Under the pieces are notes generated by a model that saw nothing but the letters and a program-made list of their open reading frames with translations, did not search any database and was not told the DNA's origin. DNA of 64,000 bases from Fidelibacterota bacterium (lineage in GTDB: Bacteria; Fidelibacterota; Marinisomatia; SCGC-AAA003-L08; JACNLC01). Positions 45,140-53,773 of this stretch are shown here, one piece after another; position 1 is the first letter of the stretch, and every line of letters starts with the position of its first letter. The DNA lies in the NCBI GenBank assembly GCA_018657495.1, contig JABHXA010000011.1:1-64000 (forward strand). The letters are read 5' to 3'. A program made the translations under genes and the position numbers.

Positions 45140-46924
45140 ATGAATCGGTTATATATATTGCTATTAATCTCTTGGTTATTGCTATCACCCTTAACACTAG
45201 CGGGTCAATCTGTAAATAAAATGCCTTCAGATCGGGCGTTAAAACAAATTATCAATAAGCAGGCTCCCCATGAAGAAGCTTATATGGCTGTATTAGATTT
45301 GGCTCATCCTTTTATTGTCGCAAAGGACTGGAAAGGTGCAGTGAATATCCTCAACACTTATAAGCATCTATTCCCAAAAATGTCTCACCGAATTGAAAGC
45401 ACAACCAATATGCTGGTCGAAATTGAAGAAGGATGGATCGTAGAAGTTATGGGAGATTATATCAATTCTATGAATCATGATGAATTCAGTCCAGTTCCTT
45501 CATTGGATGGTAGATTTCTGTATTTTGCCAGTAATAGAAAATCGGGTAGTTATGGGGTAGAGGATGTTTTTGTTAGTGAATTGATAGATGATATTTGGAT
45601 GCCTGCAGAGAATATATTTGGCTTCGTGAATACGGCATCATCAGAGACACCTTCATCCATAAGTAATGACGGATTGCAATTGGTGATATTTGGTAATTAT
45701 GACTCATCAAAGGGAAGAGGTGATTTATTTATTTCAAATAAAGAGGATAAATCATGGCAGCCCGTAGTACCATTTCCAATGGCAGTGAATACTCGATATT
45801 TTGAAGGTGACGGTGTGTACTCACCTGACGGCCGGGCTTTTTTCTTTACATCAGATAGACCAGGCGGTATTGGCGGATATCATAAAAGGGATGAATACTA
45901 TCATGGGAATTATGCTGGGAATCTGGATATCTATGTTATGGAAAAATCAGTATATGGCGTTTGGAGTGAACCTGTAAATCTAGGACTGTCAATAAATTCT
46001 GAATATTGCGATCAGGATCCTTTTATCACACCTGATGGCAGAACTTTGTATTTTTCATCTGATGGTCATTATGGACTTGGCGGCATGGATATCTTTAAAA
46101 GTACTCGTTTGGCTGATACCACCTGGACAAGATGGGGCGATCCCATCAATCTTGGAAAAGAAATCAATACTGTTTGGGATGATCTTGGATACAGTTGGGA
46201 TTTCTCGGGAGATTCAGCATTTTTTAGTATTTCTGTGGATGGCAACTCAGATATATATACCGTAAAACATCCCAGTGTTATTCCAGCAAAAATTGATTCT
46301 GTCAAAATAATTGGTATTGTACTTGGATCGAATAATTCCAAGGTTGATGCAGTTATTACCGTAACTCAGGCTGATAATGACTCTCTAATTGTGACGACTA
46401 CTGCAGATACTTTGTTTGGAGTATTCAGCCTGTATCTAAATGATAATAATCGTTATATGGTTACGGCCCAGCGAGAGGGATTCTCCCAGGTTTCACAGAC
46501 TATTAATCTGGAGGACCTTGAGGCTGGCAGCGCCAGACAGCTGGACTTTATTCTGCAGTATATCGAGACTGGTATTCCTCATTTAAAAGTAGAACACATA
46601 TTATTTGATTATAAGAAATTTGATATAAATCCCAAACAATACCCTGTGCTGGATGAGTTGGCTGAATTCATAATTAAATATCCTGATGCCAGGTTTATTG
46701 TCACCGGTCATACTGATATACTTGGCAATGATGGTGAGAATCTCAAATTATCTGAATACAGAGTCAGGTCTGTTGCAGGTTATCTAAAATTACGTGGTGT
46801 GAATAGCGATTTATTTGAAATTAATTATATGGGTAGCAAATACCCAGTTTCCACTAATGATACCGATGAAGGCAGACGAAATAATAGAAGGGTAGAAATT
46901 CATCTGATCGAGACAGATGATTAG
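45140..46924 (+). CDS. PorE-like protein: TPR, PD40 propeller, CRD and OmpA domains
   Basis: The 594-residue protein has a signal peptide and a short helical TPR-like region (about 30-105). A PD40/WD40-type propeller follows with repeated LYFASNR, FFFTSDRPGG, LYFSSDGHYG motifs (about 115-385), then a carboxypeptidase-regulatory-like domain (about 390-475). A C-terminal OmpA peptidoglycan-binding domain ends it (about 485-590, LFDYKKFDINP, VTGHTDILG, RVRSVAGYL, GRRNNRRVEIH). This four-part order is that of PorE, which anchors the type IX secretion ring to peptidoglycan. I infer that role from layout. The divergent TonB-receptor operon lies upstream. Confidence 0.82.
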   Translation: MNRLYILLLISWLLLSPLTLAGQSVNKMPSDRALKQIINKQAPHEEAYMAVLDLAHPFIVAKDWKGAVNILNTYKHLFPKMSHRIESTTNMLVEIEEGWIVEVMGDYINSMNHDEFSPVPSLDGRFLYFASNRKSGSYGVEDVFVSELIDDIWMPAENIFGFVNTASSETPSSISNDGLQLVIFGNYDSSKGRGDLFISNKEDKSWQPVVPFPMAVNTRYFEGDGVYSPDGRAFFFTSDRPGGIGGYHKRDEYYHGNYAGNLDIYVMEKSVYGVWSEPVNLGLSINSEYCDQDPFITPDGRTLYFSSDGHYGLGGMDIFKSTRLADTTWTRWGDPINLGKEINTVWDDLGYSWDFSGDSAFFSISVDGNSDIYTVKHPSVIPAKIDSVKIIGIVLGSNNSKVDAVITVTQADNDSLIVTTTADTLFGVFSLYLNDNNRYMVTAQREGFSQVSQTINLEDLEAGSARQLDFILQYIETGIPHLKVEHILFDYKKFDINPKQYPVLDELAEFIIKYPDARFIVTGHTDILGNDGENLKLSEYRVRSVAGYLKLRGVNSDLFEINYMGSKYPVSTNDTDEGRRNNRRVEIHLIETDD

Positions 46925-46953
46925 CCCTATTCTCAGATACTTCTGAATAGGGC
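46924..46953. terminator. Bidirectional terminator-like hairpin between convergent genes
   Basis: GCCCTATTC and GAATAGGGC form a 9-bp stem, with an inner partly complementary TCAGA/TCTGA. It spans the end of the PorE-like gene and the last codons of the convergent suhB gene. No long T run follows on either side. Confidence 0.5.
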
Positions 46954-47739
46954 ATACCTTTCATTTCCTAATACGTTTTCCATCTCTTTCTGAATTTTAC
47001 CATTTGTGGCGAGTACGCGATCGCCACTATCCGGCATGGAAGCACCAAACCAATCGCTGGTATATCCACCAGCTTCTTTCAAGATAAGATTCCCGGCACA
47101 GACATCCCATGGTTTGAGGTTGAACTCCCAGAATCCTTCAAACAATCCAGATGCAACATAACAAAAATCCAAAGAGGCTGCACCAAAGCGGCGAACACCA
47201 TGGCTTCTGCTATAGAAATCTTTAAACAAATCAAAAGACAACTCCCATTTATCGTCATGTAAATAAGGAAATCCTGAAATTAAAAGACTTTCAGATAATG
47301 TCTTAATATTTGATGGATGGATTAAATGATCGTTCAGTCTGGCCCCTTCATTTAAGGCTGCAGTATAACTCTGTCCCTGTCCAGGATTATAGACCACTGC
47401 AGCAACAGTTTCATTCTTGTATTTTAAGCCAATTGAAATGGCGAATACAGGAACTTCATGAACAAAATTAGTCGTTCCGTCCAGTGGATCAATAACCCAG
47501 CAGTAATCACTTCCTTTTAAATCGAAACCACTTTCCTCGCTGAGAATGGAATGATCAGGGAAGACTGTTGAAATCTTATCTATTATAAATTTCTCAGAGG
47601 TAAGATCAGCTTCGGTGACAAAATCATGAGCGGCACTCTTTCCTTTATATTTGGTAATTTTGCCAAAATAATCGAGGAGCATATCGCCTGCTTCCATCGC
47701 TGTTTGCTGGGCAAAAAGGGTGTGATTCCACCAGTTCAT
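46933..47739 (-). CDS. suhB: Inositol monophosphatase family protein SuhB
   Basis: The 268-residue protein has the Mg-dependent phosphatase motifs: SEESGFD, the metal site DPLDGTTNFVHEVP, and WDVCAGNLILKEAGG near the C terminus (WDxAAG in most relatives, here with Cys). These enzymes dephosphorylate myo-inositol-1-phosphate and related sugar phosphates; SuhB also has a role in rRNA transcription in E. coli. The symporter gene lies 16 nt upstream on the same strand. Confidence 0.93.
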   Translation of the reverse strand: MNWWNHTLFAQQTAMEAGDMLLDYFGKITKYKGKSAAHDFVTEADLTSEKFIIDKISTVFPDHSILSEESGFDLKGSDYCWVIDPLDGTTNFVHEVPVFAISIGLKYKNETVAAVVYNPGQGQSYTAALNEGARLNDHLIHPSNIKTLSESLLISGFPYLHDDKWELSFDLFKDFYSRSHGVRRFGAASLDFCYVASGLFEGFWEFNLKPWDVCAGNLILKEAGGYTSDWFGASMPDSGDRVLATNGKIQKEMENVLGNERYALFRSI

Positions 47740-47755
47740 TACTGAAAAGAATCCT

Positions 47756-49372
47756 CTACCTGGTTCGATTTTCTCTTTTTTGTTCTTCCCATGTTAATTG
47801 TTTTTTTGAGAAATATGTTTTTTGCATTTTCAGCAATACTCCAGATAGCATAATGATGGCAAATAGATTTGGGAATGTCATAAATCCTAAGGCAGCGTCT
47901 CCAAATGCCCAGATTGCTTCAAGCTCAGCGATGGCACCAAGAAATACAAAACCAACAAATGCCCATCGATACCATATAATTGCTTTCTGGCCAAACAGGT
48001 AATCTGTAGAACGATCACCATAGAATGACCAGCTTATTGCCGTTGAAACAGCAAATAGTAAGACTGACAGGGTGATTATCTTATCCCCAAATGGAAGTAA
48101 CCATTCAAGACCGGTTTTAAATGCGAAAGATGTAAGGAGACTGCTGTTCAATAAATCTCCGGCAAATTCTGGATTGATACGATTGACATAGAATTCAGTA
48201 TGATGCCAGGCATCCGTTGTAAGTATGACCAATCCGGTAAGTGTGCAAATTATTATTGTGTCGATAAATGGACCCATCATGGCCACAGCACCTTCTCTAA
48301 CAGGGTATTTAGTTTTAGCCGTTGAATGGGCAATAGCTGCACTTCCCTGACCTGCTTCATTGGAGTATAACCCTCGTTTAATTCCCCAAAGCATGGTGTT
48401 GAGGAAAACAAGAAAAGCACCACCGCCCACACCGGCAATTTCAGCTGGGGGATTGAATGCCATTTTAAAGATCAATCCAAAACTAGCGCTAATTTGTGGT
48501 ATATGAGAAAGAAGGATTAATCCAGCAAAAAATACATATATTAGAGCCATAATAGGGGCGAGAAATCCAGTGAATTTACCAATCCTTTTTATACCGCCAA
48601 TGATGACTGCACCCACTATTGCTGCAAGTACCAAACCATTTAAAACCTGTTGTACAGAAAGTTCAAATCCTGTCCACACCATATGTTTGAGAGTAAGAAA
48701 ATGACCTGATCCGACAAGTTGGGTCATCTCAGAATAAATTTGATCAGAAACGGTAAAAGCCTGAATTGCATTGCCAGTTGCAAATGAACAGATTATGGCA
48801 AAGGCTGCAAATGCAACCGCTAACCAGCGCCATTTACGACCCATACCATTTTCAATAGTGTACATGGGACCACCTGCTGTAGAACCATCATCGTGGATAT
48901 TTCGGTATTTTAGCGCTAGTGTGGATTCGGCATATTTTAAAGTAGTGCCAAAAAATGCAGTGATCCACATCCAAAATATTGCTCCCGGGCCACCATAATA
49001 AATGGCAGTAGCGACACCGGCAATATTCCCGATACCAACCGTTGCAGATAAAGCTGTTGTCAGGGCTCTAAAGTGACTAAGATCACCTTCGTCACTGGGA
49101 TCATCATAAATACCGCGGGTCACCTTTAATCCATGCCACAAATATTTAATTTGCGGAAAGCCAAGGCGGATCGTTGCAAATATTCCTGTACCAACCAGCG
49201 CGATTATCATGATTGGGATAGATCCTAACGGCAAGGTGGAGGTAGGGAATTCCTTGAAAAAATTGAAGTTACCGGGGAACGACCAAACGGCATCGTAAAA
49301 TGGCATTCCCCAAATTAAAAGTACTGCAAAAATAATCGCAAAGGTTATTATACCTAGAGTTGATTTCTTCAT
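47756..49372 (-). CDS. Sodium:alanine (AGCS-family) symporter
   Basis: ATG 49372, with GGATAGG upstream, is chosen; the longer frame to 49480 begins with an unlikely polar stretch. The 538-residue protein has about 11-12 membrane segments and AGCS signatures: GTGIFATIRLGFPQIKY, SATVGIGNIAGVATAIYYGG, KYRNIHDDGSTAGGPMYTIE and SNEAGQGSAAIAHSTAKT. It imports alanine or glycine with sodium. Together with a nearby SSS gene it fits a sodium-coupled lifestyle. Confidence 0.95.
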   Translation of the reverse strand: MKKSTLGIITFAIIFAVLLIWGMPFYDAVWSFPGNFNFFKEFPTSTLPLGSIPIMIIALVGTGIFATIRLGFPQIKYLWHGLKVTRGIYDDPSDEGDLSHFRALTTALSATVGIGNIAGVATAIYYGGPGAIFWMWITAFFGTTLKYAESTLALKYRNIHDDGSTAGGPMYTIENGMGRKWRWLAVAFAAFAIICSFATGNAIQAFTVSDQIYSEMTQLVGSGHFLTLKHMVWTGFELSVQQVLNGLVLAAIVGAVIIGGIKRIGKFTGFLAPIMALIYVFFAGLILLSHIPQISASFGLIFKMAFNPPAEIAGVGGGAFLVFLNTMLWGIKRGLYSNEAGQGSAAIAHSTAKTKYPVREGAVAMMGPFIDTIIICTLTGLVILTTDAWHHTEFYVNRINPEFAGDLLNSSLLTSFAFKTGLEWLLPFGDKIITLSVLLFAVSTAISWSFYGDRSTDYLFGQKAIIWYRWAFVGFVFLGAIAELEAIWAFGDAALGFMTFPNLFAIIMLSGVLLKMQKTYFSKKQLTWEEQKRENRTR

Positions 49373-49530
49373 TGTGGACCTATCCTTGTTAAAATGTATC
49401 TCTAATTTTAAGAATTTTATCGAAGACAATACAATTATGATTTGATGTGATTGAGTTCTTGATAATGAATAAAGTGACACAATAATTAAAATAATATATT
49501 GTTACCATTCAGAATTTCTAAATTTGCCCC

Positions 49531-50463
49531 ATGTTTTCAGATCTGATACATAAAATACAAAGCGGCGATCGGGTGGCTATTGCCAAAGCGATATCAATTG
49601 TTGAGGATGAGCGGGATGAGAATAATCAAATTATGAGTGGTATTTTCCCCAAAACAGGCAATGCTTATCGTATTGGCATTACTGGGCCTCCAGGGGCTGG
49701 AAAAAGCTCAATTACGGATAAACTGGTAAAACGATATCGGAGATTAGGTAAATCAGTTGCTGTAATTGGCGTTGATCCTTCAAGTCCTTTTACCGGCGGA
49801 GCTCTCCTGGGAGATCGCATACGAATGGTTGAACATCATGCCGATGAGAAGGTGTTTATCAGAAGTATGGCAAGCAGGGGTGGGCAAGGAGGTCTGGCAA
49901 ATAAAACCATGGAAGCTGGTGATATTTTTGATGCTGCCGGATATGACATAATCCTTTTCGAAACAGTAGGAGTAGGTCAGGTTGAATTGGATGTGGTCCA
50001 GGCTACTGATACCGTAATTGTTGTACTGGTTCCTGAGTCCGGAGATGATATCCAAATGATGAAAGCAGGATTAATGGAGATCGCCAATATCTTTACTATC
50101 AATAAAGCTGATCGACCGGGTGCAAATAAATTGGCCGTCACCCTGAAAAATGTCCTGTCCGTAGTACCAGACAAAATGGGTGATATGATTACAAGTGTAA
50201 TAAAAACGGTAGCAATAAAGGATGAAGGAATTGACGATTTGATCGTTGCTATCACAAAACACAATAAACATATCACTGAAACGGGTTTATGGATGAAAAA
50301 CCTGGACAGCAGATATAAACTTCAGGTTAAAGAACATATACAAAACCGTTTTGGAAAAGAATTCTGGAATAAAAATATCGAAAAACTCAATAATGAAACT
50401 TTAAAGAATCGGGAGAACCGTCTACCGCCTTTTCAACTCGCAACTGAGCTACTGAATTCATGA
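49531..50463 (+). CDS. meaB: MeaB/ArgK-type G3E GTPase for methylmalonyl-CoA mutase
   Basis: The 310-residue protein has the Walker A motif GPPGAGKSS, the DPSSPFTGGALLGDRIRM switch region, ETVGVGQ and NKAD (guanine-specific NKxD). MeaB loads and protects the cobalamin of methylmalonyl-CoA mutase. The mutase itself is not in this window, but a methylmalonyl-CoA epimerase-type gene occurs 4.6 kb downstream in the same run. It overlaps tatC by 4 nt (ATGA). Confidence 0.95.
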   Translation: MFSDLIHKIQSGDRVAIAKAISIVEDERDENNQIMSGIFPKTGNAYRIGITGPPGAGKSSITDKLVKRYRRLGKSVAVIGVDPSSPFTGGALLGDRIRMVEHHADEKVFIRSMASRGGQGGLANKTMEAGDIFDAAGYDIILFETVGVGQVELDVVQATDTVIVVLVPESGDDIQMMKAGLMEIANIFTINKADRPGANKLAVTLKNVLSVVPDKMGDMITSVIKTVAIKDEGIDDLIVAITKHNKHITETGLWMKNLDSRYKLQVKEHIQNRFGKEFWNKNIEKLNNETLKNRENRLPPFQLATELLNS

Positions 50464-51200
50464 GTAAAACAAAGAGAGAAATGCCGTTCTGGGATCATCT
50501 TGAAGAATTAAGATGGCGTATAATAAAAATTCTTGCCACTATTGTACTGGGAGGAGCAATAACGTATTATTTCTCCGATAGTATTCTTAAAATATTAGTA
50601 CAGCCGACACAAAACCTCAACATCGATTTGAATATGCAGGTGTTAAAAGTTACCAGTATGTTTACGGTAAAACTCAGTATCGCCATAATGGGTGGAATTA
50701 TTCTTGGACTGCCGGTAATAATTTATCAATTCTGGCGATTTGTGTCCCCGGCTTTTGAAGAGAAACATGACGGCGGATTAATACTTACTGTTTTATTTGC
50801 AACCGTATTCTTCATGTCAGGATTGGGCTTTGCATATTATATAATTATTCCATTTAGTTTGAGTTTCTTCACATCCCTCACCAGTGAAACAGTAATAGTA
50901 AATTATAATTTTACATTAGATGGATACCTCACCTACACCTTATGGTTAATTTTTGCCTGTGGACTGGTTTTTCAATTACCAGTGGTGGCATTATTTTTTA
51001 CAAAAATAGGTTTACTTACACCTCCGTTTCTGAGACATTATCGAAAATATGCCTTTGTTGCATTTCTCATTGTGGGTGCTTTTCTCACGCCTCCAGATCC
51101 GCTTAGTCAGTTGCTCATTGTGATTCCTTTGGTCTTGTTATATGAGTTCAGCATATTTATCTCGTGGATATTCCGTAAAAAGGAATTACCATCAGTCTAA
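50460..51200 (+). CDS. tatC: Twin-arginine translocase subunit TatC
   Basis: The 246-residue protein has six membrane segments and the TatC hallmarks MPFWDHLEELRWRI at the N terminus, SPAFEEKHDG, and FLTPPDP near the end. It is the receptor for twin-arginine signal peptides; the molybdopterin subunit at 13368-15611 is one expected client. No tatA is adjacent. The polyprenyl synthase gene begins 4 nt after its stop. Confidence 0.96.
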   Translation: MSKTKREMPFWDHLEELRWRIIKILATIVLGGAITYYFSDSILKILVQPTQNLNIDLNMQVLKVTSMFTVKLSIAIMGGIILGLPVIIYQFWRFVSPAFEEKHDGGLILTVLFATVFFMSGLGFAYYIIIPFSLSFFTSLTSETVIVNYNFTLDGYLTYTLWLIFACGLVFQLPVVALFFTKIGLLTPPFLRHYRKYAFVAFLIVGAFLTPPDPLSQLLIVIPLVLLYEFSIFISWIFRKKELPSV

Positions 51201-51204
51201 TTAT

Positions 51205-52182
51205 ATGAAAAATTTCCTTTCCAAAATATCAAGTCCGATAGAAGCAGATATCCAATTGTTTCAAAATGAAATGGTTCATTCGCTTGAATCATCAGTTGGT
51301 CTTATCAATCGCGTCGTTCGCTATCTCATACATAAAAAAGGCAAGCAGTTGCGACCTCGCCTTACCCTATTATCGGCGAGATTATGCGGGGAACCGGTGG
51401 AATTGACATATAAGGCGGCTGCCCTGGTGGAAATTCTCCATGTGGCAACATTAATCCATGATGATGTAGTCGATGATGCTGATACGCGAAGAGGTATTCC
51501 AACAATAAAACGGATTTGGAAAAATAAGATCGCCATTCTGGTTGGTGATTTTATGTTTTCACGGGCTTTGACAAATATAATTCAATTGCGCGATTTTGAG
51601 GCCTTGGATATTATGTCATCAGTTTCATCCCGATTAAGCGAAGGGGAAATACTGCAAATTGAAAAAGCGATTAAAAAGGATATGAGTGAGGAAATTTACT
51701 TGAAAATGATCTCAGATAAAACGGCTTCGCTTTTTAGTGCCGCCTGCGTATTGGGTGCTATTACGGTAACAGATGACAATGAAAAGAGAGATGCCATAAG
51801 AAATTTTGGTGAGAAATTTGGTATCGCTTTTCAAATAAAGGATGATCTTTTTGATATTTTGGGGACTTTGGATAGCGTTGGTAAACCGACTGGATTTGAT
51901 GTTAAAAAGAATATGCTAACACTTCCTTTGATTCATATGTTTAAGCAATTGGAGACAGGTGATAGAAAAGATATTCAGCGTAAATTAAAGCGTCATGCCC
52001 GCCGGAAAGAGTTAAAAGAAATTAAACATCTTATCGACGAATTCAATGGAATTGAATACTCTGTAGCAAAAATGGAAGAGATTTCAAATGAGGCCCGAGC
52101 CCATTTGAATATATTCCCGGAAACACCCGTAAAAGCAAGTTTGATAAAAATACTTGACTATAATATTAAAAGGCATTTTTGA
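51205..52182 (+). CDS. Polyprenyl diphosphate synthase
   Basis: ATG 51205 is preferred, 4 nt after tatC, over an in-frame ATG at 51142 inside tatC. The 325-residue protein has the two Asp-rich motifs of trans-prenyltransferases: DDVVDDADTRRG (first DDxxD) and DDLFD (second). GKQLRPRL sits near the N terminus. Small residues just before the first motif (VATLIH) suggest a long-chain product such as hepta- or octaprenyl diphosphate for the quinone side chain. Confidence 0.94.
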   Translation: MKNFLSKISSPIEADIQLFQNEMVHSLESSVGLINRVVRYLIHKKGKQLRPRLTLLSARLCGEPVELTYKAAALVEILHVATLIHDDVVDDADTRRGIPTIKRIWKNKIAILVGDFMFSRALTNIIQLRDFEALDIMSSVSSRLSEGEILQIEKAIKKDMSEEIYLKMISDKTASLFSAACVLGAITVTDDNEKRDAIRNFGEKFGIAFQIKDDLFDILGTLDSVGKPTGFDVKKNMLTLPLIHMFKQLETGDRKDIQRKLKRHARRKELKEIKHLIDEFNGIEYSVAKMEEISNEARAHLNIFPETPVKASLIKILDYNIKRHF

Positions 52183-52778
52183 TTAAATTTATACATCATA
52201 GAAAGAAAATCCGTAAACGGAGATTGGCAACGCGGCAGGATCGAATCCTCACCCTTGCAAATGCCATCAGCATCAGCAGAATTCTCCTTGCAATCCCTTT
52301 ACTTTGGACACTGGAGAATGGTAAACTGCTGTTTGGATTCGGAATCATAATTTTAATTGTGTTATCTGATTACTTAGATGGATATGTCGCAAGAAAAGCG
52401 GATGAGATCACAAATTTTGGAAAACTAATCGATCCTATTGCGGATAAGATTTGTATGATGGTGGTCCTGGTTTATCTGCTTTTTGAGTATGGTACTATTT
52501 TCTTTATATTTTTTACACTACTTACAATCAGGGATTCATTGCTAATAATAATAGGTGCTTATTTGATAGATAAAAAAGGCGATGTCTTCCAATCTATCTG
52601 GACGGGTAAATGGTTTGTAGGTATATCGGCTTTAATGATGCTTTTTTATCTCCTTGGATATCCCCAGATTGGTATCTATTTCTACATCATTTCCATGATT
52701 TTATTTTTTATCAGTTCATATCAATATTTTGATAAATATTTTACCATGATAAAAGCGATACAGCATAATGAGGAATAG
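52179..52778 (+). CDS. pgsA: CDP-alcohol phosphatidyltransferase, PgsA-type
   Basis: The start is TTG 52179, overlapping the stop of the prenyl synthase by 4 nt. The 199-residue membrane protein has the catalytic signature DG-x2-AR-x8-G-x3-D-x3-D (DGYVARKADEITNFGKLIDP plus IAD). It probably makes phosphatidylglycerol phosphate from CDP-diacylglycerol and glycerol-3-phosphate, though related enzymes use other alcohols. About four to five membrane segments follow. Confidence 0.9.
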   Translation: MIKFIHHRKKIRKRRLATRQDRILTLANAISISRILLAIPLLWTLENGKLLFGFGIIILIVLSDYLDGYVARKADEITNFGKLIDPIADKICMMVVLVYLLFEYGTIFFIFFTLLTIRDSLLIIIGAYLIDKKGDVFQSIWTGKWFVGISALMMLFYLLGYPQIGIYFYIISMILFFISSYQYFDKYFTMIKAIQHNEE

Positions 52779-52811
52779 TCGAATCACCACTCAGTTTATA
52801 AGGATATCCAC

Positions 52812-52874
52812 ATGAGTGATTCGTTAAACAGATTATTGAATGATATAATTAAATTGGAAAATTTTGGAAGATAA
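52812..52874 (+). CDS. Possible 20-residue micro-ORF coupled to ftsY
   Basis: ATG 52812 is preceded by AAGGATATCCAC and encodes MSDSLNRLLNDIIKLENFGR. Its TAA (52872-52874) shares one base with the ATG of ftsY (52874), the classic TAATG coupling. It is amphipathic and helical in pattern. It may be a small protein or a translational-coupling leader; it could also be chance. Confidence 0.35.
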   Translation: MSDSLNRLLNDIIKLENFGR

Positions 52875-53773
52875 TGTTTAAATTTTTTAAAAAAACCGTA
52901 AATGGTTTAACAAAAACACAATTTAAAATAAAAGGAGTTCTCGCCGGGTTCAGTGGCAAGAAATATTTAAATGATGATGATCTGGAATACCTTGAAGAGA
53001 CATTGCTTCAGGCTGATTTAGGGTGGGAAATCGTTGAAGAAATTCTTGATGAGCTAAATAATCCAGAATTGAAGGAACTCAGCTGGGAAGATAGGTTCTA
53101 TGAAGTCATTTCCACAAAGCTGAATGCAGACGAACTTGTCCACATTGAGAAAAAGGTGATTATACTTGTTGGGATAAATGGAACTGGAAAAACCACTTCT
53201 GCGGCAAAACTGGCAGGGTACTTTTCCAAATCTGGAGAGAAAACTCAACTGGTTGCTGCTGATACCTACCGGGCCGCAGCAGTTGAACAAATTCGTACCT
53301 GGGCAGATCGTCTCGATGTTGACCTTGTTGCAAATGAAAATACTCAGGATCCGGCAGCAGTTGCTTACGATGGTGTGACTTCAGGTATGGCCAAGAAAAT
53401 GGACAGGATTATTGTTGATACTGCCGGCCGTCTTCATACATCACCAAATCTTATGAAAGAACTAAATAAAATTTATCGCATTGTTAAAAAGGTGACAGAT
53501 GATATTTCTGTTATCATCACTCTCGATGCCAGTACCGGTCAAAACGGATTGCTTCAAGCCCGTGAATTCAATAAATATTTACCTTTGGATGCTGTTATTC
53601 TTACCAAGATGGATGGAACTGCCAGAGGCGGAATTGCCATTTCGGTAATGAGAGAATTGTCACTTCCTGTTCTATATCTTGGAGTCGGGGAAAAGGTCGA
53701 TGATCTCATTCCGTTTAATCGAAATGCATATCTGACCGGGTTAATTGGGAAGTCAGAGGGAGTGCATGAGTAA
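52874..53773 (+). CDS. ftsY: Signal recognition particle receptor FtsY
   Basis: The 299-residue protein consists of the N and G domains only, lacking the long acidic A domain of E. coli FtsY. The GTPase motifs are GINGTGKTT (residues about 101-109), DTYRAAAVEQ, DTAGR, TKMDGTARGG and GVGEKVDDL. It docks SRP-ribosome complexes at the inner membrane. It overlaps rimO by 8 nt. Confidence 0.96.
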   Translation: MFKFFKKTVNGLTKTQFKIKGVLAGFSGKKYLNDDDLEYLEETLLQADLGWEIVEEILDELNNPELKELSWEDRFYEVISTKLNADELVHIEKKVIILVGINGTGKTTSAAKLAGYFSKSGEKTQLVAADTYRAAAVEQIRTWADRLDVDLVANENTQDPAAVAYDGVTSGMAKKMDRIIVDTAGRLHTSPNLMKELNKIYRIVKKVTDDISVIITLDASTGQNGLLQAREFNKYLPLDAVILTKMDGTARGGIAISVMRELSLPVLYLGVGEKVDDLIPFNRNAYLTGLIGKSEGVHE

